This document shows positions 42,625 to 54,500 of a stretch of DNA of 64,000 nucleotides, in pieces. The translations under genes and the position numbers were made by a program. The notes under the pieces were generated by a model that saw only the letters and a list, made by a program, of their open reading frames with translations, did not search any database and was not told the origin of the DNA. Each line of letters opens with the position of its first letter. The first letter of the stretch is position 1. The stretch is from Fratercula arctica (Eukaryota; Chordata; Aves; Charadriiformes; Alcidae): contig CANTUZ010000005.1 of the NCBI GenBank assembly GCA_947846985.1, positions 5,130,001-5,194,000 of the forward strand, in the 5' to 3' direction.

Positions 42625-43589
42625 TTTTTCCCTTCCCTTTCCCTTCCCTTTCCCTTCCCTTTCCCTTCCCTTTCCCTTCCCTTTCCCTTCCCTTTCCCTT
42701 CCCTTTCCCTTCCCTTTCCCTTCCCTTTCCCTTCCCTTTTCCCTTCCCTTTCCCTTTCCCTTCCTTTCCCTTCCCTTTCCCTTCCCTTTCCCTTCCCTTT
42801 CCCTTCCCTTTCCCTTCCCTTTCCCTTCCCTTTCCCTTCCCTTTCCCTTCCCTTTCCCTTCCCTTTCCCTTCCCTTTCCCTTCCCTTTCCCTTCCCTTTC
42901 CCTTCCCTTTCCCTTCCCTTTCCCTTCCCTTTCCCTTCCCTTTCCCTTCCCTTTCCCTTCCCTTTCCCTTCCTTTCCCTTCCCTTTCCCTTCCCTTTCCC
43001 TTCCCTTTCCTTCCCTTTCCCTTCCCTTTCCCTTCCCTTTCCCTTCCCTTTCCCTTCCCTTTCCCTTCCCTTTCCCTTCCCTTTCCCTTCCCTTTCCCTT
43101 CCCTTTCCTTCCCTTTCCCTTCCCTTTCCCTTCCCTTTCCCTTCCCTTTCCCTTCCCTTTCCCTTCCCTTTCCCTTCCCTTTCCTTCCCTTTCCCTTCCC
43201 TTTCCCTTCCCTTTCCCTTCCCTTTCCCTTCCCTTTCCCTTCCCTTTCCCTTCCCTTTCCCTTCCCTTTCCCTTCCCTTTCCCTTCCCTTTCCCTTCCCT
43301 TTCCCTTCCCTTTCCCTTCCCTTTCCCTTCCCTTTCCCTTCCCTTTCCCTTCCCTTTCCCTTCCCTTTCCCTTCCCTTTCCCTTCCCTTTCCCTTCCCTT
43401 TCCCTTCCCTTTCCCTTCCCTTTCCCTTCCCTTTCCCTTCCTTCCTTCCTTTCCCTTCCCTTTCCCTTCCCTTTCCCTTCCCTTTCCCTTCCCTTTCCCT
43501 TCCCTTTCCCTTCCCTTTCCCTTCCCTTTCCCTTCCCTTTCCCTTCCCTTTCCCTTCCCTTTCCCTTCCCTTTCCCTTCCCTTTCCCTC
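42625..43589. repeat. 11-bp tandem repeat array TTTCCCTTCCC (about 88 copies)
   Basis: The + strand is nearly pure pyrimidine, with the unit TTTCCCTTCCC repeated over about 965 bp. A handful of one-base slips break it (for example near 42738, 42763, 42969, 43010, 43108 and 43183, and CTTCCTTCC near 43440). Because 33 bp equals 11 codons, all frames stay open on both strands. The frames at 42552-43598, 42588-43745 and 42595-43620 (11-residue periodic Phe-Pro-Ser-Leu or Gly-Lys-Arg-Glu) are therefore artefacts of the repeat, not genes. Confidence 0.97.
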
Positions 43590-43599
43590 TTTCCTCACC

Positions 43600-45990
43600 A
43601 GTGCTATGCTTCTAGTGTAATTATTATTTTGACCCGGCCTTTCACCTTCTTGATCGCTTTTCAGGGCAATTTGGGAAGGATGTGCTGTTCCTTAGTTGAA
43701 TGCTGTCTTTTTTTTCTGAGCCGGGAATTAGGCAAAAGATCTTGACAAACTGCCGTTGAAAAAGGAAAGATGGTGGTCAAAACCTCTTATTTATGTAAAA
43801 AAAAAAAACAAAAAAACAAAAAACAAACCTGCTATAGTGTCTGTATGTTCACTGTTGCAAGATCAGCGTTTGAAAGCACAAAACAAATTGATCCTAGCCA
43901 TGGTCATAAAGCAGCTACACTGCAGTATTTTTGTGGTTAATTCTTGTGGAAGGGGAATGTCTGGGATCTGCAGAAGGTTGGGCCATACAAGCAAATGACA
44001 TGCCTGATTAACAGAACGTTGTTACGAGATAATAGTGACTCTGCTGTCTTGCTCTGGTATTTATGAAGAATAAACACGACCAGGAAAAAGCCAAGACATC
44101 TGCTTTCTGAACAGAAGCCCTCAGTCTGTTGACAACCTTCTAGTCCAATTACTCCATGTCTTTTACACCCAATGATTGATGTAGGTCTGATCGTTTAATC
44201 TGGGGGAAGTTGAAGGCAAATGAAATGGAGCCCCTGTGCTTGTCTGAGAGACCTGGATAACACACCCATTTGAATTAGCCGTGAGTGCTTAAAACAAATA
44301 CAAGACTTAGTTACCTTGATGCAGTGGAAGGAAGAGATGCCTAAGGCACCAGAGACAGTACAAGGCACCAAGGCTCCTGGGCTCTTTTCGTGGTCCCATC
44401 TGCAGAGTAAAATGATGTAAATTGATTAACTTCACTGAACCTCTCTATTGCCAGACCTAAGGGTCAGAATAAGCGTTCACAATGCTTACTTCAAGAAGCT
44501 TTTTTGAGACTTAAGACATTGATCTACTGTTTTTCCATAATTCACCAGAAGTAGACTTTAAATTAGTTATGCTTACAGCTTAAAGGAAAGCTTTCTCTTC
44601 TAATATTTCCTGTTTCTCCATTGTACCTTTGCTGCTTGCTATATAATTTTAGCAGTTTAGGTATTAACTGATTTTACTTCCAGTAACTCACATGGTGTGA
44701 AGGGGGAATAGCAGAAAAGAGAAAAGGCATCTTTTTCTTTCTTTCCCTGCTGTCATGCCAAAACTGTGAAAAAAATATTACATTTGAAAATAATAAGGAT
44801 TAAAAAAAAACCCCAAAACTCTGTTGGATGGGCGCTGCTGATTTGTCAAAGTTGTTTCATGTGTTTACACTAAACCTATCTGTGCAGGTTGCACAAGTGA
44901 AGTTGAAAGTGTTTCTTAGAGGGTGCTGTTAGACAAAGAGGCCGAGCTCTGTCTAGCAGCTTGCGAGTCCTGGAGGGTAGGGTCGCTCCCTTCTCTGTTC
45001 TCACCACATGAGTCTATGGTTTCACTTGTGACAGTTCTGGCACTCCTTTGACCTCCTCCTGAGCCGGTTTAGTTCACTAACTCAACAAGAATTTCATCAA
45101 GAAAAAAAAATTGTACTTTTTTTTTTTTAAATTTTTGTTTATGGTTGAACAAAAGGAATTAGTCCAGCTAGGGACATGTATATTTTTAATTTGATTCCTC
45201 TTTACAGTTTAAATTACGGTGTGAGAGAGATGCGTGCCGGGAAATCAAAAGAATCCCTCTCCAAAGTTAGAATGGGCTGTGTTTGACCTTCTTCAGCCAG
45301 ACTTGTCAGTCAGAAATATTTGGTCCAGGGTAAGTTTGAAAGTGATGAGTTTTTCTGTTTTGGTTTTTTTTTTCTTTTTGTTTTTTTTTTTTTCTTTCTT
45401 TCTTTCTTTCATCCTTTATTCTTCTCTTCATGTCTTTCTACACAGAGCTGTCACAGAGCGAGTGAGGCTAAGGTGAGTGTAATAAATCCAGAGGGAAGGG
45501 CCAGGTGGGCATTTCTGGACTGGAAAACCACGAGTACAGACTCCACGGAAATTCTATTTGTACGCCGTACAGGCTGTTTGCTCGCAGTTGCCTTTGGTAA
45601 GGGCTTAGGTTGGGTAGGCAGGCAGGTCAGTTTATGAAACTGCAGAAGCAAAGGAATCGGGTAGGTCTTTGTGCTTCCTTCTGAAGCTTTTTTGAGTGTA
45701 GAAACACCATTACAAGCTGTTTCAGCACCAGCTACAAAGCCAAGCTTGTAGCCAGGCTTCCTCGGCAGCCTCTGTCCACCCGTACTTTTCTGTTTCACAT
45801 TATTTGTTGGTCAGGGTTGAACAAACCTGTGCTTGACACATCTAGCACAGTTCAATACCGGTAAAAAGGAAACAAGGAGCTTTTCGTGTCTGCTGGGTAA
45901 GTCAGATGTATGACACGGAGAGAAATGATCTTCCTCTCAGAGCTGTAGAAAGTTGAACGGCAGAAGTAAATAACCAACAATGGGATATGC
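43600..45990. other. Far upstream flank, no gene seen
   Basis: About 2.4 kb with an A-rich run at about 43798-43825, a T-rich (CTTT)n stretch at 45363-45410, and only short frames. Confidence 0.4.
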
Positions 45991-46200
45991 TCAACAATAT
46001 TTATGTGAGCTTTGTGTTCTCAGATACACTTGGGTGGCGGTGAATTGTCAGTTACTATATCAATCTGCCAAGTATGAATAGCTCTCAAAGAGCTTGAACG
46101 TTCTCAGGTTAAGGCATCTGTAAAGCTGATAGAGATCATGCATGATATTGATATGACCTCATTCTGAGGGCATATAAATTAAATCATTCCTCAGCAAGGG
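45991..46200. promoter_or_regulatory. Possible conserved non-coding element
   Basis: Single-copy AT-rich sequence with no frames. ATGCATGATATTGATATGAC near 46138 and TAAATTAAATC near 46177 look like homeodomain/POU/Pbx-type cores. Inference only. Confidence 0.2.
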
Positions 46201-47850
46201 CATCGGCTCCTCAGCAGTGTTCACATGGAAACATGAGGCATTTTGCAAATAGGCAGATACCCTGGTACTTGCCTGTCAGATCAGACATGGTTCAGTTCGT
46301 CTTTATCTATTGTTATTATACTGTGCCCATCACTCTGGCTGGCACAGAGAGCTTCAGAGTTTTCACTAAATTGTCTTTATTTGACAGAGGATCTTCTTGG
46401 GAGGGAGTGGAATTTGTATCATACCTGTGGCGTGATCTTATCTACAATATTTTGCTGCCCAAAATAGAAAAGTGCCATTCGCCACTTAAGGATGTAGAAA
46501 CTAGAAAAGAGCGTAAGGGTTATACTGATCACATCCAAAGAGGAGGGTTTGGCAGTGATTTTTAAATTGTGGCTAACTGGGAGTCTAAAGCCATAACCAT
46601 AGATTACAGATTATTTACTTAGTTACAGATAATTGAGTTCTAGGTGGATTATAGGCTTCTCAGTTGAACCATATGGTATTAATACACAGTACTAATACTT
46701 TCCATCTTTTCTGGTTGCCTTCTATGGCAGGTTGACAGCTATTCCATAGACTTATTTCAGAATCTTAGGTAGCTCTGATCAAGTCAAAGGTGCGCTTGAT
46801 TCTCTGCCTGCCTTCAGTAAAATAGCCACAGCTGATCAAACTCACTCTTGAGAAGATCATGCAGTAGATCAGGAAACAGTGTGCAAACCTTTCTCCTCAG
46901 TGGTCAGTACTCCATTTTAGTTATTTCTCAGTGTTTTTCTTCTCACTGACAAAAAGAAGATCCTCCACGCTCATTATCATCTACGTATCTTCCATGCTGT
47001 ACCTTCTGACAAATTGCATACTTGTATTGCTGACGCATTCTGTGATATCAACCTGGTAACCATCTGTTGGCAATTATTTGAATCTATTTTCAAGGAACTG
47101 CTATAGGTGCAGCTCTCAGTTTGCATCTTTGTCGCGCGTTAGAGCGATACAGGACAGCAAATGGAAACAAACAGGATCCCAATATGCAACTTAGTAGCCT
47201 GGGACTACTTATATCAGCTATTAAGGATAATTGCTGATTCTTAATGGTGTTTGATAAATTCACGATCTAGAAAAGAGACTGGACAGAAAGAGAAGCTGAA
47301 GTCGTGTCTTCAAACTGCATAGAGAAACTTTCTGCATCGTTCTTACAGAGTTACACAAGATATGAAGAAAGAGAAAGCAAAAGAGGTTTTATTCCTTTGC
47401 GTCACTCTTGGACATACACAGGCTCAAGACGTACCACCATACTGGGGATACTCTGTCCGCCACCTCAGCCACTGGTCTTGACCACCAAGGCAAACAAGGC
47501 ACATGTGCTTGTTCTGCACCCTCGGTGTTCACGTCTTAATATCACGGTCTCCTCTGCTATGCAAAGAGCACGTCAGAGGCCATGCCATAGCTGTGTGGCA
47601 GTCAAATGAGGGACTCAGAAGCTGTTAAAATGCTTCCATTTCAATAGGAGTAGACTTGGCCGTGACTGACAAGGACATTGTAAGAAAACACGCTGTAGGA
47701 GGGTAGGTGAGAGAAAAATCTTGACCAAGTGTAAATGATCAGACAAAGATGAACGAGGGTCCCCATTCAGCAGCATGCGTAAAACAATTTGAACTTATCC
47801 TGTACACCAGTTCCTCGAGTGAACGAACACTCCATTAGATGCATTCTTGA
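46201..47850. other. Far upstream flank, nothing recognised
   Basis: About 1.6 kb. The open frames at 46233-46565 and 47304-47609 show no family, splice context or codon pattern that I can support. Confidence 0.35.
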
Positions 47851-48179
47851 AGAGTTATTTCACTGAAATCAATTGTTTTAACTTGCAAGGGCAAGGATTA
47901 TTCATGAGACTAAAATGCATGAGGCCAGGTCTTGCACTGACTTATATCACATCAAGTCCCACTCATTAGAACTGCCATTCCCAGGATAAACTTCAAACCA
48001 GAACTGTTTTGGTATGATTCCCGGGTATTAAACCAGTGACTGTGGCTCAGGTAAAGGGAAGGATGGCTCCGAGTCAACAGGAATAACTCTGGGAGGAAGG
48101 AAGGAACCCACCTTAAACAACAGGCCGGAGAGTGGCCTGTTTCATTATACACTGAAAACTGTGCTATTTGCAGGAACAC

Positions 48180-49560
48180 ACTTACCTTCCTGGCTTAAAA
48201 TCCTTCTGCTTTGTCTGTCTAGTACAGTTCATTGCCAAGCACAAGTTAATTGATTTGCAGTTCCTGTGGGTCGGTGGCTATTCCTTTAACATTCGTGGGG
48301 AGTCCCGGCTCCGATGTGCGATTAACTCATCTTTTTAAAACTCCCACAACTCTCATTTGCCAGATATTTACACAGCACCTGACCCAGCGAACCATTATCT
48401 AATTGAGGCCTCCGGACTCCTCTTTCTTTCCTTTTTTTCCCCCCCATGTTTGTCTGTGTAATAGAAGTGAAAGGAGTTTAACTCCTTCGGTTTCTGTGGT
48501 CTGGTGTTTATGGAATGTTTGACAGTCGCTCTTGATGTGTGATATTTCTGATTCCCATCCAGTGCTAACCAGGCCAAGGCTGCCTAGCTTTCCAAAACAG
48601 CTAGAAGCAGCTGCCTTTGGTTACCCTTAGTTTTAGGATTAAATAGTAATATATTTTGTTACTATGCGAAATAGCGTGACAAAATGATTATCTGTAGTAA
48701 TTAATTTTTGTGATTTTAAAAAGGATGTTTTATTTTTTAGTAAAGGTATTGTTCTTGTTTCACTATATTTTTGTTATTATTTTAATATTACTACAGGCAA
48801 AGGAAAGATGAAGAAGGCTTTGCCATCATGTAGAACACAACTGCATTTTGCTGTCGAACAATTTTCTAGTGAAATTATTTGGCAGGGATTGTATCTAGGA
48901 TAAAGCTCATTGCCTTGCCCACCAGCAGAAAATGACTGCGACATGACAGGTACTTGCATTAAATGGTCCTATCTGATTGGATTCATTACCATATGATTAT
49001 AGCTGTGCTATTTCAGTGTCTTAACGCAGTCGGCATCTCTCGAGCTAAATCAAAGAATGACAGTCGACCATGGTGTTTACTTTCATTTTACACTGGTGAT
49101 GGTAATCGTACCAATGGAACGTAAAGATCACCAATCTTCACGTTACTTTTGCCTTTTCCTAAAATCAAATGACACAATATCTCTAACGTAATAAATGTAA
49201 TAAAGCCAATTCATTGATTTTAGCTCTTGGCTTGCCAGAACCAAACCACGCTGTTTATCCCATTATTATATGATCTTGTTCACTGAAGCAAACATTAAAA
49301 TTAAAGCTTTCTAGTGAAAAGTGGCCCATGTAATATTGGGGAGCGTGGGGTACTTGGTATTACAAATAAATTGTGATGATAAAATGCAATTGGAAATATA
49401 ATGGCTTTGCATTAACAGCAAATGAAAAGGAGACAGGAGGATGGGCGAAGCTGTGAGGGGGTTTGGTTAATATTTTTAATTTTTTTTTTTATTTTTTTTT
49501 TCCCCCTTTTCATATACTTTAATGAATAAAGGGCCATATTGCTGCTTTGGAATCTGATCC
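48180..49560. promoter_or_regulatory. Possible cluster of conserved non-coding elements
   Basis: About 1.4 kb of single-copy sequence unusually poor in long frames and rich in ATTA/TAAT cores (for example GGTATTACAAATAAATTG near 49357, TAGTAATTAATTTTTG near 48693 and GCATTAACAGCAAATG near 49409), with CCATTATCTAATTGAGG near 48392. This texture is common in enhancers of developmental transcription factor genes. No alignment was possible. Confidence 0.3.
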
Positions 49561-51170
49561 TGGTCAGCATGGCACGAATCTCAGGGCAAAAAGGTCGTTA
49601 AGAGCCCATTAGGACCTTTTGAACTCTGTCTGCTCTGCAGAAACATCCTCTGAAAAGAGGTGAGCCACTGTCTGAAGCAGGGCAATGCTAAATTAAAACT
49701 CATAAGGTCTTGTTTGGGTAGTGATCTCTTTGCTAGCAGTGGCTGCAGTTGCTGGTGGGTGAATAGAAGGTGCTCTTTCCAAACCCTTATTTGCCCTCTC
49801 ATCTCAAAGAAAAAGCCCAAGTACGTATTCATTAAATAAATATCATTTCCTTTTTCCTCCCCAAGGAATATGGGTGCTTTTCTATCCTTCCAGGGCAACC
49901 AGCTAGTGTAATTTAGCTACAAAAAAAGGAGAACAAACTGCGAAGAGAGGAAATAAATAAAAAAAAAAAAAAAAAACCAAAACCAAAAAAAACCAAACAA
50001 CCCACCCTGAGACGTTTTTCTCTCCTTTTTTCCATCTCTCATTAATTGCTTGGATTTGTGCGGGAAAGAACTCCGAGCCCGAGCTTTGCACAAAACTCAT
50101 CCAAGAGTGAAGAGGGCAAAGCCCAACACTGAGCCTCTCCAGCTGCCTGGAAGTGAATGGCTTTCTGAGGGGTATGAATGCTCGCTGTCTCTCCCCATAC
50201 AATGTAGGTGTTACTGCTCACGAGGAGAAAAAAACAAAACAATAATCACTTGAAGGGGAGAGAAGGCCGTCCCGGGCAGCGGGGGGAAGCACGCTCTCTC
50301 CTAAGGATATAAAATCCTGCCGCCTTCGTTTCAGTAAGAGGGACCGGGCACAAAAGGTGAGGCAGGGTGGTGCTCTCAGAGCCTGGGGAACTTGGAAAGA
50401 AACGCTCTCTTCTGCCTAAAAGAGGATAAAAAGTGTGTTTTGCAGTGAAATAGCAAAAAAAAAAAAAAATCCCCCAAACCCCCGAAGATGGAGTAGCACA
50501 TCTGAAGATGCATTCTCTTCTGGCCACGTTTTCGTCATTGGTTTCTTCTGGCTTTCCGCACCTACCTGCGCCGTTAATGTCTCTGCACGTGACCTAGCAA
50601 TTAGTTAATGAAATCACAGCCTCTGCTGTTTTCCTTCATTCATAAAATTGGTTATGAAATTTAATTGCCAGCTACTTTTCTGTATGGGACTTCAGCTTAC
50701 AGGAGAGGAAAACAGCTAGTGATGACTGGGATAGCAACGCTTCTCTGCTTTCTAATGGCACTTGTGCACGTGCAAATGCACCTGCACCTATGGGAGATAC
50801 CTCGTTTGATCTGGAGAGAGGTGGAGACGCAGAGGACACGGTGTAACAGGGCTTGTCTGTCTTCATTTTCCAGCTTTATTACATCTGATCTCTCTTTTTT
50901 TTTTTTTTTTTTAAAAATACTTGTTTTGCCCCAATCACTTTCGTATTCAACGTGCACCTTTGGGAACTCGAGAAGAGAGCAAGCGAGGCAAGTTGGGCGA
51001 GATGAGATGCCTGCGCTTTTAACTCTGATGTTGTTCAGTTTGTATTTAGACCTTCTGAAGGCCTTTTGCATTCGTTACTTTTGGTCGGAGCAGACCTTTA
51101 CTCTTATGTCAGCACAAAGGGGTTAGGTGCAGCGCTTTCTCTGGCAAAAAGCCCTCGCTGGGGCTGAGCA
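49561..51170. other. Far upstream flank, no gene seen
   Basis: About 1.6 kb, with A-rich tracts at about 49958-50000 and 50454-50469 and a T run at 50895-50912. The overlapping frames at 50665-51126 and 50697-51071 lack any recognisable product. Confidence 0.35.
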
Positions 51171-51179
51171 AAATCTCAG

Positions 51180-51560
51180 CTTTTTCAGGAGCAGAGCGAC
51201 ACAAAAGATTTAAGGGGGGAAATTGTTAAAAGGGAAGCCCTTTTCTCTTTGGATTGAATGCAGTGGGGAGATTAAAACTTTCATTTGAGATTTTGCCGTA
51301 TTCATAGTAGTGAGGCCATGAATAGGTCTAAGTCAGAGCCCACAGTGGTTGTGGTGTGGCCTTTTATTCTCTGGCACATCTTCAGACACAGGTTGTTTTG
51401 CACTTGAAAGAGGTGAAAGAGGGGAATGTGGGATTTTGACAGCTGATATTGGCCTCTGAGCTCTTGATGGGGATTTTCTAATTAACCCCAAGGGCCCATC
51501 AGGTGGTCAAAATGGCCTTTCTGTCAGAAAGGGCAAAAAGTTGGAGTTTTCTATTTTTTT
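51180..51560. promoter_or_regulatory. Possible conserved non-coding element
   Basis: Single-copy sequence with TTTTGACAGCTGATATTGG near 51434 (E-box CAGCTG next to a Pbx/Meis-like TGACAG core) and TTTCTAATTAACCCC near 51475. Inference only. Confidence 0.25.
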
Positions 51561-54500
51561 TTTTTGTTTTGTTTCGGACATATACACTGGGGATGATTTT
51601 TAATGTCATATATACGATGAAACCAATTACGAGGAGGCTTTTGGATTTTTTTTTTTTTTTTTAGGCCCTGAATATGCCTAAAGCTCAACATTTGAAGGAA
51701 AAATTCCTTGCTTTTGAAGATTTCTTGGACTTTATATAATAATAATAACAACGCTAATTATAAACAAATGCCTTTTGATCTCGATGAACTTCCCCCAAAT
51801 CTGTAACACTGAGACAGTCTGAGGTGGCACGCTCCCACCCTGTCCCCTCCAACTTTGGGGACTGGGAGCAGCAAGTCCTAAGAAATCAGCTACGGGATCC
51901 TTACTGCCAAAGCTTATTAGGAAAGCAGTCGCAACGCAAAAAGATTGGACTAAAAGTGTGACATTTTGTACACCGAATAAAGCTTGCAAAACTTACTCCT
52001 TAAATTTTAAAAGGCAAAACGTGAGCAGAGCTGCGTGTGTGTGTGTTTGCACCGTTTTTACAGTATTGCAGGTTGTATGATAGAGAAGCACATGAAGTTT
52101 AAAGGCAGCTGCCCTCGTTATCTAGTCTCCTTCTGAATCCGACATGCGGGACGGAGGATTAAAATTCTAGAAAAAAATAAATCTTGAGACTTGTGATACC
52201 AGTGAGGTGGGGAAGCTAACAGAAAGGCGTTTGATATTAATTATATTGATATTAATTTGATATTAATTATTTTTGTATGCTGGCGGTGCTGAAAGAAGAA
52301 TGGGTTTTAAGCTTCCTAATACATGACTTTGTATAGACATTTATATGGGATGGATAAATAGATTAGGTCTAAGATCTAGCACAGATACTTGAGTGACTTG
52401 CCCAAGACAATATTAATTTACTTTTTTCTGTTTGAGGTACTTGAAAAGTCGTAATGGAAAAACCATATAGCAAGGGAAAGGAGAAAAAGGCAGAAAGAAC
52501 ATGGAGGGTAAAAAGAATCCTACTGAATTGATTAATCTAGAAGCAATGACAAATCTAGTTGGAAGAGGAGATGTCTCTCTCTCTTCCTCTGCTTGTCCAA
52601 GGCAAGCTGCAAATTTCTCATGAAATTGAGAGCCAAGGGCAAGACGTTGCAGTAGTTCCTCCTTCTAGTCAAGGCAAAGGTCATATGGGACATCTTTGCT
52701 TTGTCTGTTATCTCTTCAGACTAGGAGTTATGCCCCATCCACTTTTCCATATCAGTCAAGTCCAAATTTCATAATACTTGAAACTCAGTTGGAAGTAGCA
52801 TCCTGGACGAATCTTAGCTTTGTGCTGGCCAGGAACATAGATGAACCGAGAAAAGGAGTAAGATAATGAAGCTGAATATGCATAAATAGTGAGTTTATCA
52901 GAATTATGCTAGCAAAGGGTAGTCATTAGGGGGAGCAAATGGAAAATGTAAGGATGGCAGAACCAGAGCAAACGTTTCAAAACAAAACTTAAAACCCAGC
53001 AAAACTTGCTTTCGCTCACATTTGGCCACAAGATGTTTGGTACAGGTCCAAAAATGTTTTTCTGGAATGCAGAGAGTGTGTTTTGAGTGAATAGAGCCAA
53101 AAGCTGTAGAAATCAAGCTGTTTCTAGTCTTATCTAATGCTTGGAGGCAGAGTTACACATTAACTTCCACAAAGTAAGATAGGCCCTGTCTTCTGCTTTT
53201 ACAAAACTGTAGTTTAGCATGATGGATGAATTTTTGACATGAAAGCCTGCTCCGCTAGGATAATACACAGGATGAGAGCAATCAAATTTGGCTAGTGAGA
53301 CCCAGGATCAGTTTGTAAAACTATGTAGGGCTAGTACTTGGCAATTAAAATAGATGCTAAATAACTGCAAGAAAAGAAATAAATCCAAAAATACGTTCAG
53401 AGTGTGAGCCCCTTGGGGAGAGTCCAGTTCCTCTAATCACTTATGTTAGAAAGAGGGAGCCACCCCAATGGAGACTTTGGATGTTCGGAGAATGCCTGCC
53501 TACATATTATTTAATGGTCTTGAGAATGTGAATGAATAGACTTGACTTGAGTCAGGAGTTTTATGCTCTAATTAGCCAGGGATTATTCCGAAGAAACCTG
53601 ATGAGATACAGACATTTATCCATCCTCACTGAAGTTAAATTACTAGTATTACTTCTTGCCTGACATATGCTGGAAATGGCCTGATTTTGGTTTTTTTTTT
53701 CCTTTCCCCCTCCATCAGCATTGCAGTGTGGATGACAAGACATTCGTCCTGCTGACACATCTTGTTTCAGCTGTTGCTGTGACAAATTGTTTTTGCTAGA
53801 GTTCAGCTGAAGTGCTGCAGAGTTGCTGGGAGTGACTACTGTATGCCGGGGGTCATTCATAACAGATTTTAAATTGTTTTTTAAGGACAGCTTTAAATCA
53901 AAATCGAAGAAAGCTAGCGTTACGAAGCACTGTCAACCACAGATGACTTTACGTAGAGACATCTACTTCTAGAGCGACAAAAAAGTGCAAGGTGGTTCTC
54001 GGTGCTCATGAATCTATGAAATCTGCCCAGTTTCTCAGCGGTGTTATGCACAGTAATTTTTGCCAGAAAATGGAAGAAAAGAATGTTTCCTCTTGTGGAG
54101 GAGGATTTGGCTCCTGAAACAAAATCCCACTTCCACTGCCTATCAATAAAATGAATTGTTTGGGAACTGGCCTATATATTTTATGAACACTCCAGTGCTT
54201 CTCCGCTAGTGATTGCTTCAGATTATGAGATCAAATTTCATATGTTTTGGCAGGGCTGGAGAAAAATAATTCTACCATGATGATGACGATGTTATGTGAT
54301 ATTAAAGACATCCACATGCTCACTCTAAACTCACCAATTTTCTTCTCACGCTCAAGAAGAATGGAAAGACCATATCTCTACTTGGAATGATTTATTAGGG
54401 AAGGGTTATCGTCTTGAACCTGCAAGAGCTCGCCAAGGCGTTCCATGTTTATGGTTCCTTTCTTGCTGCTGGTTGACCCTTGGTTTTGCAATATGCTTCT

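Noticed and set aside
42625..43589. Telomere-like array
   Set aside because: The unit TTTCCCTTCCC contains no TTAGGG/CCCTAA, so it is not an interstitial telomere repeat.
42552..43745. Long open frames of 341-385 residues on both strands
   Set aside because: They are periodic translations of the 11-bp tandem repeat, which stays open in every frame. There is no real gene.
50665..51126. 153-residue + strand frame
   Set aside because: A similarly long frame overlaps on the other strand. No family recognised and it runs through a T homopolymer.
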